Below, one piece after another: positions 30,009 through 35,946 of a stretch of 35,946 nucleotides of DNA. The stretch lies in NCBI GenBank assembly GCA_937889545.1, contig CALAOT010000066.1, positions 1 through 35,946 of the forward strand, written 5' to 3'. This DNA comes from an uncultured Opitutaceae bacterium (GTDB taxonomy: Bacteria; Verrucomicrobiota; Verrucomicrobiia; Opitutales; Opitutaceae). The notes under the pieces are model-generated. The model had not been told where the DNA came from. It was given only the letters and a program-made list of their open reading frames with translations, and did not search any database. A program made the translations under genes and the position numbers. Position 1 is the stretch's first letter. Each line of letters starts with the position of its first letter.

Positions 30009-31397
30009 TCAGCCGCCGAAGGCGTACGTGTAGGGGCTTCGCATGTGCCGCGAGACGTAGTGGCTCGCCTCGCTGGCGTGGGGCCCCACGAACCTCTCCT
30101 CCGTAGAATCCCACCAGAGCCTGCGGCCGGTGCGAAGCGCGATGGCGCCCAGGTGGCATATCGTCGCGGAGCGGTGCCCGGTCTCCACGTCGCAGATCGG
30201 CAGCTGCCTGGAGCGGACGCAGTCGAAGAAGTTCCCCATGTGGTCGTTGCTGACGGGCAGCCGCACGGCACCGGGGGGCAGGGGCGTGTGCAGCATCTCG
30301 GGGCTGCTGGCGGTGATCTGCGACCGGTTGACCCAGATCCAGCCGTCGGTGCCCACGAAGCGGATGCCGTTGTGCTGGCCGTCCGCCCTCACCTTCTCCC
30401 CGTAGATGTTGTCGTCCGTGGTCGTGCGGACGTGAACGCCGACGCCGTTCTCGTAGAGGTACGTGACCTCGTACTCCGCGAAGGTGGTGTAGCCGCCGCG
30501 GATGGGCTCGGACAGCCCCTGACCCTCGACCTGGCGGGGGGCCGGCAGGCCTATCGCCCAGGAGGCGATGTCGAGGTGGTGCGCGCCCCAGTCGGTCATC
30601 GTGCCGCCCGAGTATTCGTACCAGTAGCGGAAATACGTGTGGCAGCGCTGCGGCACGTAGTCGGCTTTTGGCGCCTGCCCCAGCCAGAAGTCCCAGTCGA
30701 GGCTGGGGGGGACCGGGGCCGCCTTGAACGGGCCCTCGCGCAGGCCGGCGGGCAGCCAAACCTCGGCCCGCCTCAGGTTCCCGATCCGGCCGTTGCGGAC
30801 CAGCTCGCACGCCAGCCGGAAGCGCTGGGAGCTGCGCTGCTGCGTGCCGGTCTGCAGCACGATGCCGTGCCTGCGCACGGCATCGATCACGTGCCGGCCC
30901 TCCTCGATCGTGAGCGTCAGGGGCTTCTCGGAATAGACGTCCTTGCCGGCCTTCGCGGCGGCGATGTTGATAAGCGTGTGCCAGTGGTCGGGGGTCGCGT
31001 TGACGATGGCGTGGACGTCCGGCCGCTCGAGCACCCTTCGGAAATCCGAGTACTTCGCGGGCGCCTTGCCGCCGACGGTGAGTTTCCCCGCGGCCTCGGC
31101 CGCGTGGCTCGCGTCGACGTCGCAGACGGCGACGATCTCGCCGTGGTTGGCTGCATTCGCGCCGTCGCCCTTTCCCATTCCACCGCAGCCTATGAGGGCG
31201 ATGCCCGGGCGGTCGTTCGGCGAAAGGGCCTTCGGCGCCTCGGCGGCGCCGAGCATCTGGCGCTCGACGAACCAGGCGGGCATGCCGGTCAGCGCGGCGA
31301 CGGTGGCGACCCGCCTGAGGAACGTCCGGCGCGAGACCTGGAAGTCCTTGGTCGGGGGACGGGCCGGAGGCCGGCCGGGGGAGGGGGGTTGGTTCAT
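30009..31397 (-). CDS. Tat-exported Gfo/Idh/MocA-family oxidoreductase (1)
   Basis: A 462-aa NAD(P)-dependent sugar or cyclitol dehydrogenase-like protein with a twin-arginine signal (SRRTFLRRVATVAALTG, about 22-38). It has a Rossmann nucleotide-binding motif GCGGMG (70-75) and the EKP motif in VYSEKPLTL (Lys158). The GFO/IDH/MocA C-terminal domain includes YSGGTMTDWGAHHLDIASW, where the His is the usual catalytic candidate. Such Tat-exported members are abundant in Verrucomicrobiota and Planctomycetota, and some bind NADP(H) tightly. The sugar substrate is unknown. The ATG at 31397 precedes the Tat signal. It lies 97 bp upstream of the DUF3857 protein gene on the same strand and diverges from the second oxidoreductase gene. 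Confidence 0.92.
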   Translation of the reverse strand: MNQPPSPGRPPARPPTKDFQVSRRTFLRRVATVAALTGMPAWFVERQMLGAAEAPKALSPNDRPGIALIGCGGMGKGDGANAANHGEIVAVCDVDASHAAEAAGKLTVGGKAPAKYSDFRRVLERPDVHAIVNATPDHWHTLINIAAAKAGKDVYSEKPLTLTIEEGRHVIDAVRRHGIVLQTGTQQRSSQRFRLACELVRNGRIGNLRRAEVWLPAGLREGPFKAAPVPPSLDWDFWLGQAPKADYVPQRCHTYFRYWYEYSGGTMTDWGAHHLDIASWAIGLPAPRQVEGQGLSEPIRGGYTTFAEYEVTYLYENGVGVHVRTTTDDNIYGEKVRADGQHNGIRFVGTDGWIWVNRSQITASSPEMLHTPLPPGAVRLPVSNDHMGNFFDCVRSRQLPICDVETGHRSATICHLGAIALRTGRRLWWDSTEERFVGPHASEASHYVSRHMRSPYTYAFGG

Positions 31398-31739
31398 GGA
31401 TCGGGTGGAGGCCGGGCTTTGCCGGGGGCTGTGGTTTCCCTTGGATGCAGGAGCACCGCGCGCCCGTTTGCAAGCCGCGCTGGCGCCGCGCCGGCCCGGA
31501 GGCATGCCGGCCTTATCGCCGCCAAAAGCGGGCGTACTAAACTCCAAACCCGGGCCGCCGGCAATTTTTTGGTGGATTAGGCTCCGCGCCGAAGGCAGGA
31601 TGCGGCACCCGGGGACGGCCGGCCGGTGCAACGAAACCGGGCCTGGCCCGGCCCTCTGTTCTATTATGATAACAACCCCCCTACGCCTCGCATCCCCGCG
31701 TGGGGCGTTTCCCGGATTTCCATCGTAACCAACCAGATC
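31398..31739. promoter_or_regulatory. Divergent promoter region between two Gfo/Idh/MocA genes
   Basis: 342 bp between divergent genes. It is GC-rich apart from short A/T stretches at about 31560-31580 and 31660-31680. The latter contains TATGAT (31665-31670), a good -10 candidate for the plus-strand operon, with about a 64-nt leader. No clear -35 precedes it. No ORF or RNA gene is supported. Confidence 0.4.
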
Positions 31740-33080
31740 ATGAACACCCCCGACATGGACCGCCGCACCTTCCTGAAGACCGCCTCGCTCGCCTCCGCGG
31801 CTGTCTCTCTTCCCAACATCCTGCGCTCGCAGGGCGCCGGCGCCCAGTCGCCGGGCAACAAGCTCAACGTCGCCTGCTGCGGCGCCGGAGGCCGCGGCTA
31901 CGACGCGGTCCAGGCCATGAAGGGGGAGAACCTGGTGGCGCTCTGCGACGTCGACGACGAGCGGGCAGCCAAGGCCTACGGGGAGCTCCCAGGCGTGCCG
32001 CATTTCCGCGACTTCCGGGTCATGCTCGACAAGATGGGAAGCAAGATCGACGCGGTGACGGTGTCGACGCCCGACCACATGCACTTCCCGATCGCCATGT
32101 CGGCGCTCGCGCTCGGCAAGCACGTGTTCGTCGAGAAGCCGCTCACGCACACGCTGGCCCAGACCCGCCAGCTCGCCCAGGCCGCCCGGGAGAAGAAGGT
32201 GGCTACGCAGATGGGCAACCAGGGCCACGCGGGCGAGGGCGCCCGCCTGCTCAAGGAATGGGTCGATGCCGGAGTCCTCGGCGAGGTGCGCGAGGTGCAC
32301 AGCTGGACCGACCGGCCGATCTGGCCCCAGGGCCTCAATGCGCCCGACCACAGCAAGCTGATGCCCGTCGTCCAGCCGACGCTCAGCTGGGACCTCTGGC
32401 TCGGCGTCGCGCAGGCCCGCGAATACGACCCGGCCTACCTGCCCTTCGCGTGGCGCGGGTTCTGGGACTTCGGCACCGGAGCCCTCGGCGACGTGGGCTG
32501 CCACATCATGGACGGCGCGTACTGGGCGCTCGGCCTCACGGCCCCGACCTCGGTCGAGCCGGTGAGCGCGCACGGGACCGCGATCAGCGGCCCGAACGCG
32601 TCGATCGTCCGGCTCAATTTCCCCGCCCGGGGGAAGATGCCGCCCCTCCAATGGACCTGGTACGACGGCGGCCTCCTGCCGGCGCGGCCGCCCGAGCTCG
32701 AGGAGGCGCGCAAGCTGCAGGACAACGGCACGCTCCTCATCGGCTCGAAGGCCACCGTCGTCTGCGAGATGTACTACGACAGCATCCGGATCATCCCCGA
32801 GGCGAAAATGAAGGAGATGGCCCCCGGCCTGCCCCCGAAGACGATCCCGCGGGTGGCCGGCGGCCATTTCGCGGAGTGGATCCGCGCCTGCAAGGGCGGC
32901 ACGCCCGCCGGCTCGAACTTCGAGTACTCGTCCCGCCTGACCGAGAGCGTCCTCATCGGCAATGTCGCCATCCGCGCTAACCGCCGGATCGAGTGGGACT
33001 CCGCCTCCATGAAGGTGACGAACCCGGCGTCCGCCAACGAGTTCGTGACGGAGCAGTACCGGCCCGGCTTCGGCGTGTGA
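31740..33080 (+). CDS. Tat-exported Gfo/Idh/MocA-family oxidoreductase (2)
   Basis: A 446-aa protein with a twin-arginine signal (DRRTFLKTASLASAAVSLP, 7-25), a Rossmann motif GAGGRG (48-53) and EKP in FVEKPLTHT (Glu132-Pro134). The C-terminal oxidoreductase domain includes WDFGTGALGDVGCHIMDGAYW. It has the same architecture as the divergent oxidoreductase, but a different C-terminal domain subfamily. The start could be ATG 31740 or ATG 31755; both keep the Tat motif. It is the first gene of a plus-strand operon with 19-bp and smaller gaps. Likely an NAD(P)-linked sugar redox enzyme in the periplasm; the substrate is unknown. Confidence 0.92.
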   Translation: MNTPDMDRRTFLKTASLASAAVSLPNILRSQGAGAQSPGNKLNVACCGAGGRGYDAVQAMKGENLVALCDVDDERAAKAYGELPGVPHFRDFRVMLDKMGSKIDAVTVSTPDHMHFPIAMSALALGKHVFVEKPLTHTLAQTRQLAQAAREKKVATQMGNQGHAGEGARLLKEWVDAGVLGEVREVHSWTDRPIWPQGLNAPDHSKLMPVVQPTLSWDLWLGVAQAREYDPAYLPFAWRGFWDFGTGALGDVGCHIMDGAYWALGLTAPTSVEPVSAHGTAISGPNASIVRLNFPARGKMPPLQWTWYDGGLLPARPPELEEARKLQDNGTLLIGSKATVVCEMYYDSIRIIPEAKMKEMAPGLPPKTIPRVAGGHFAEWIRACKGGTPAGSNFEYSSRLTESVLIGNVAIRANRRIEWDSASMKVTNPASANEFVTEQYRPGFGV

Positions 33081-33099
33081 CCCCAGTCCCCGAACCACC

Positions 33100-33561
33100 A
33101 TGAGCGATTCCCCCGCACCCCCCCCCGCGGCGCCGCGCTGCGAGTACACGTGGGCCTTCCTGCTGCTCCGCCTGTTCCTCGGCCTGCGCACGCTGCTCGA
33201 GGGACTCGAGAAGTACGAGAGCAACGGCAGGTACTCGTTTGCCAACTACTACGAGAACATGAAGAGGATGGCGCAGGGCATCACCGGCGCCTCCTTCCTG
33301 CCGCTCTGGGCCACGCGCTACTTCGCGGACTCGCTCGGCTACCTGCTGCTGGCCCTCGGCGCGCTCCTGCTCCTCGGCGTCAAGTCGCGCCTGACCCTGA
33401 TCATCATCGGGCTCCTGTACGTGGGCCTCTCGTTCGGGCTCATGGCGGTGCAGGAGAACGAGGGCGTGGCCTGGCTGGCCATCCACGTCATCCTGATCGT
33501 CGGGGCGCTCCTCCTCGTGCGCTACGACCGCTTCGCGCTCTGGCGCGACCGCAGCGCCTAG
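33100..33561 (+). CDS. DoxX-like small membrane protein
   Basis: A 153-aa protein with four predicted hydrophobic segments (FLLLRLFLGLRTLLEGLEKY, YLLLALGALLLLGV, LTLIIIGLLYVGLSFGLM and IHVILIVGALLLV) and a soluble stretch between helix 1 and helix 2 (YESNGRYSFANYYENMKRMAQGITG). The RLFLGLRTLLEGLEKY start resembles the DoxX/DoxD family of quinone-linked or redox-associated membrane proteins. Its place between two exported oxidoreductase genes (19 bp after one, 19 bp before the next) suggests it could link them to the membrane electron pool. That link is inference only. Confidence 0.78.
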   Translation: MSDSPAPPPAAPRCEYTWAFLLLRLFLGLRTLLEGLEKYESNGRYSFANYYENMKRMAQGITGASFLPLWATRYFADSLGYLLLALGALLLLGVKSRLTLIIIGLLYVGLSFGLMAVQENEGVAWLAIHVILIVGALLLVRYDRFALWRDRSA

Positions 33562-33580
33562 GCCGGACGGCCCCGCCACC

Positions 33581-34972
33581 ATGCCGACCCCGCCGCTCCC
33601 CGGGTTCACCCGCCGCGACTTCCTCGCCACCGGCGCCAAGCTGGGCGCCGCGCTGATCGCCGCCCCGTACCTTGCCCGCTCCGCGCCCGCAGGAGGCGGC
33701 GCCGACAGCCTCAACCTCGCGCTGATCGGCTGCGGCGAGCAGGGCCGCGTGCTCCTCAACGCCGCGTTCAAGATCCCGGACATCCGGTTCCGCGCGGTCT
33801 GCGACATCTGGCCGTACAACCGCAGGTACGGCGAGCGCCTCCTGAAGAAGTACGGCCACGAACCCGTGCCGTTCGAGGACTACAGGGAGATGCTCTCCGC
33901 GACCCCCGACCTCGACGCCGTCATCGTGGCGACGCCCGACTTCATGCACGCGGAGCACACGATCGCGGCGCTCAAGGCCGGCAAGCACGTCTACTGCGAG
34001 AAGCTCATGTCCAACACCGTCGATGGCGCGCGCTCCATGGTGCGCGCCGCGCGGGAGGCGGGGCGCCTCCTCCAGATCGGCCACCAGCGGCGCAGCAATC
34101 CGCGCTACATCTTCGCCCGCGACAAGATCGTGCGCGGGGACAAGCTGCTCGGCCGGGTGACCAACGCGACCGCGCAGTGGGACCGGGCGGTCACGGAGGA
34201 CCTGGGCTTCCCGGCGGGCCAGGGCGTCGCGGAGGCCGTCCTCAACCGGTACGGGTACGCCAACATGCACGAGTTCCGGAACTGGCGTTGGTTCAGGAGG
34301 TACTCCGGGGGCGTGATCTCCGACCTCGGCGCCCACCAGATCGACGTCTTCAACTGGATGCTCGGCTCCAACCCGGTCTCGGTGATCGCCGGCGGCGGCC
34401 GCGACTACTACACGAACCACGAGTGGTACGACAACGTGTTCGCGATCTACGAGTACCCGACGGAAGACCAGGTCGTCCGCACCAGTTACCAGGTGCTGAC
34501 CACCACCAGTGCGGGCGGCGGGTACTACGAGTACTTCATGGGCGACCAGGGCGCGCTCAAGATGTCCGAGAACCCGAAGTACACGAAGCTCTACCGCGAG
34601 CCCCGGGCCCCGGAATGGGACCCGTGGGTGGACAAGGGCCTAGTCATGCGGCCCGGCTCCGGCGAGGGCGCGCCGCTCCCCGTCAGGCCCTGGGAGAAGC
34701 CGCGGCCACGCATCCCCGGCCTGTCGAAACCGGCGTCGGTCGTCGACGTGCGCGAGACCGCCGAGCTGTCCGCCTGGGACATGCCGGTCGTGCTCGACAA
34801 GGCAATCCACCAGCCCCACCTCGAGAACTTCTTCGACGCCATCCGCGGCAAGGCGGCCCTGCACAGCCCGGGCGAGGTCGCGCTCGCAACCGCCGCAACC
34901 GTGCTCAGGGTGAACGAGGCCGTGGCCGCCCGGAAGATGCTCACCTTCGCGCCGGAGGACTTCACCGTCTGA
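33581..34972 (+). CDS. Tat-exported Gfo/Idh/MocA-family oxidoreductase (3)
   Basis: A 463-aa protein with a twin-arginine signal (TRRDFLATGAKLGAALIAA, 10-28) and a Rossmann motif GCGEQG (50-55). The sugar-binding domain includes YSGGVISDLGAHQIDVFNW with the conserved His. The usual EKP motif reads EKL (140-142): the lysine that contacts cofactor and substrate is kept but the proline is replaced. It follows the DoxX-like gene by 19 bp and precedes the discoidin-like gene by 11 bp. As in the neighbouring oxidoreductases, the substrate is not predictable. Confidence 0.92.
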   Translation: MPTPPLPGFTRRDFLATGAKLGAALIAAPYLARSAPAGGGADSLNLALIGCGEQGRVLLNAAFKIPDIRFRAVCDIWPYNRRYGERLLKKYGHEPVPFEDYREMLSATPDLDAVIVATPDFMHAEHTIAALKAGKHVYCEKLMSNTVDGARSMVRAAREAGRLLQIGHQRRSNPRYIFARDKIVRGDKLLGRVTNATAQWDRAVTEDLGFPAGQGVAEAVLNRYGYANMHEFRNWRWFRRYSGGVISDLGAHQIDVFNWMLGSNPVSVIAGGGRDYYTNHEWYDNVFAIYEYPTEDQVVRTSYQVLTTTSAGGGYYEYFMGDQGALKMSENPKYTKLYREPRAPEWDPWVDKGLVMRPGSGEGAPLPVRPWEKPRPRIPGLSKPASVVDVRETAELSAWDMPVVLDKAIHQPHLENFFDAIRGKAALHSPGEVALATAATVLRVNEAVAARKMLTFAPEDFTV

Positions 34973-34983
34973 AACACCCACCC

Positions 34984-35643
34984 ATGACCCGCCTGCTCGC
35001 CGCCCTCCTCATCCTCGTCTCCGCTGCCGCCGCCCGCGCCGCGGACCTGGTCCCGCTCAAGCTCGACCTGCCCAAACCGCTCTTCGTCGGCACGCCCCGG
35101 CCCATCACGGTGTCGAACCTGGAGCCGCAGCAGGCCGCCGCCGAGCGCCCCCCGCTCCTGGTGCCCGCCGGCACCGTCCTGCTCTCGCGCGGAAAGCCCG
35201 TCACCTCGAGCGACTCGATGCCGGTGATCGGCGAGCTCACGTTCGTCACCGACGGCGACAAGTCGGGCGTCGAGGGCTCGTACGTCGAGCTCGGGCCCGG
35301 CGTGCAATGGGTGCAGATCGACCTCGGCACGCCGGCCCGGCTGGCGGCGGTCGCGGTCTGGCACTTCCACGCCGAGGCGCGCGTCTACCACGCCGTCGCC
35401 GTCCAGGTGTCCAACGACCCGGATTTCAAGGCGGGCGTGACGACGCTCTTCAACAACGACGACACCAACTCGGACGGCCTCGGCAAGGGCTCGGACTACG
35501 CCTACGTCGAGACGTACAAGGGCCGGGTGATCGACGCGAAGGGCGCGGCCGCCCGCTACGTCCGCCTCTACAGCGACGGCAACACCTCCGACGAGCTCAA
35601 CCACTACACCGAGGTGGAGGTTTACGGCCAGCCCGTGAACTGA
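34984..35643 (+). CDS. Secreted protein with F5/8 type C (discoidin-like) domain
   Basis: A 219-aa protein with a signal peptide (MTRLLAALLILVSAAAARAA, 1-20). A beta-rich domain follows (about 70-218): VTSSDSMPVIGELTFVTDGDK, QWVQIDLGTPARLAAVAVWHF, VAVQVSNDPDF and ARYVRLYSDGNT. This order (solvent loop, WVQIDLG, VQVSNDP, RYVRLY) is that of galactose-binding-like F5/8 type C domains, which bind carbohydrates or surfaces. No catalytic domain is present. It probably acts as a periplasmic or surface glycan-binding partner of the oxidoreductases encoded just upstream. The start at 34984 is set by the signal peptide; longer in-frame sequence upstream is a shadow of the preceding gene. Confidence 0.83.
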   Translation: MTRLLAALLILVSAAAARAADLVPLKLDLPKPLFVGTPRPITVSNLEPQQAAAERPPLLVPAGTVLLSRGKPVTSSDSMPVIGELTFVTDGDKSGVEGSYVELGPGVQWVQIDLGTPARLAAVAVWHFHAEARVYHAVAVQVSNDPDFKAGVTTLFNNDDTNSDGLGKGSDYAYVETYKGRVIDAKGAAARYVRLYSDGNTSDELNHYTEVEVYGQPVN

Positions 35644-35677
35644 CGCCCCCCCGCGTGGCGCGCGCCGCCGGTCCGCC

Positions 35678-35946
35678 ATGCCCAAGACCCTCCTCCGCTG
35701 GCTGCCCCTGGCCCTGCTGATCCTGGCGGCGCTCGGGCTGCGGACGAGGGACCTCGCCGCACGGCCGATGCACGCGGACGAGGCCAACCAGGCGGTCAAG
35801 GCCGGCGAATTGCTGGAGTCCGGGCGCTATGCGTACGACCCGGGCGACCACCACGGCCCCGTGCTCTACTACGCGGTCCTCCCGGTCGCCTGGTGCCGGG
35901 GGGAGCGCACGCTCGCCGGCCTGGACGAGCTGACGGTGCGCCTGGT
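35678..35946 (+). CDS. TIGR03663/Agl23-like membrane glycosyltransferase (N-terminal part, runs off the right edge)
   Basis: The first 89 codons of a membrane protein. An N-terminal helix (LLRWLPLALLILAALGLR) is followed by RPMHADEANQAVKAGELLESGRYAYDP and DHHGPVLYYAVLPVAW. The RPMHADEA block with an acidic Asp-Glu and the later HGP-LYY block match the start of TIGR03663-type proteins, which are GT-C-fold, dolichyl-phosphate-mannosyltransferase-related (sometimes called Agl23). The gene is the fifth in the plus-strand operon, 34 bp after the discoidin-like gene. It continues beyond the window. Confidence 0.82.
   Translation, partial: MPKTLLRWLPLALLILAALGLRTRDLAARPMHADEANQAVKAGELLESGRYAYDPGDHHGPVLYYAVLPVAWCRGERTLAGLDELTVRL

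Noticed and set aside
27179..30106. A 975-codon plus-strand open frame opposite the DUF3857 protein gene
   Set aside because: Antisense shadow with low-complexity Arg/Val/Gly/Leu composition and no motif.
31398..33245. N-terminal extension of the minus-strand oxidoreductase frame up to 33245
   Set aside because: It runs antisense through the second oxidoreductase gene; the Tat signal after the ATG at 31397 marks the start.
1..35946. CRISPR arrays, insertion sequences, integrases, toxin-antitoxin or phage genes
   Set aside because: No regularly spaced repeats, transposase or recombinase motifs, or phage proteins were found on either strand.

Overview
This is about 36 kb of GC-rich bacterial chromosome. 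The gene content suggests a free-living, polysaccharide-degrading member of the Verrucomicrobiota, probably Opitutaceae-like. That placement is an inference from style: the LacI regulator's helix-turn-helix, the C-terminal domain of the GH16 enzyme, the large TonB-dependent receptor, several Tat-exported Gfo/Idh/MocA oxidoreductases, and mostly weak or absent Shine-Dalgarno sequences. No rRNA, complete tRNA, CRISPR array, insertion sequence or phage gene was seen.

Layout. (1) 1-4.9 kb, all minus strand: the N-terminal half of a sugar ABC-transporter ATPase, an L-fucose isomerase-family enzyme 11 bp away, a polytopic membrane protein and a secreted two-domain VOC (glyoxalase-fold) protein. (2) 4.9-6.25 kb: an AAA ATPase/DUF4143 gene that looks acquired. 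Its promoter carries a tandem 17-bp repeat running into the start codon, and a 42-nt tRNA-3'-half-like remnant lies just past its stop. (3) 6.3-12.6 kb: a beta-glucan utilisation locus with a GH1 beta-glucosidase, a secreted GH16 endoglucanase, a LacI-type regulator and a divergent GPH-family sugar:cation symporter. (4) 12.65-14.75 kb: a translationally coupled redoxin plus cytochrome c/copper type II monooxygenase pair. (5) 14.9-24.1 kb: two equal-length (797 aa) paralogues of an SGNH-hydrolase/TPR membrane protein, duplicated with about 170 bp of upstream DNA, flanking a 1042-aa TonB-dependent receptor on the opposite strand. (6) 24.1-31.4 kb, minus strand: a DUF2905-like membrane protein, a type-B carboxylesterase, a 1279-aa protein with two DUF3857/transglutaminase-like halves, and a Tat-exported Gfo/Idh/MocA protein. 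(7) 31.7 kb to the end, plus strand: a tight operon of Gfo/Idh/MocA, DoxX-like, Gfo/Idh/MocA, a discoidin-like secreted protein and the start of a TIGR03663/Agl23-like membrane glycosyltransferase.

How they may work together. The GH16 enzyme would cut beta-1,3/1,4-glucan outside the cytoplasm, the GPH symporter would import oligosaccharides, and GH1 would finish hydrolysis inside, under LacI control. A spaced direct repeat (GCAC-N8-GCAC) occurs upstream of GH1, between lacI and the symporter gene, and upstream of the TonB receptor. The symporter and receptor promoters also share a GCAC-N7-TTGACA arrangement. The receptor may therefore belong to the same regulon.

The most unusual items are the duplicated SGNH/TPR genes around the receptor (with a TPR segment inserted inside the hydrolase fold), the shared operator geometry, and the second transglutaminase-like half of the 1279-aa protein, whose catalytic His and Asp positions appear substituted. 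All coordinates, alignments and assignments were made by eye.
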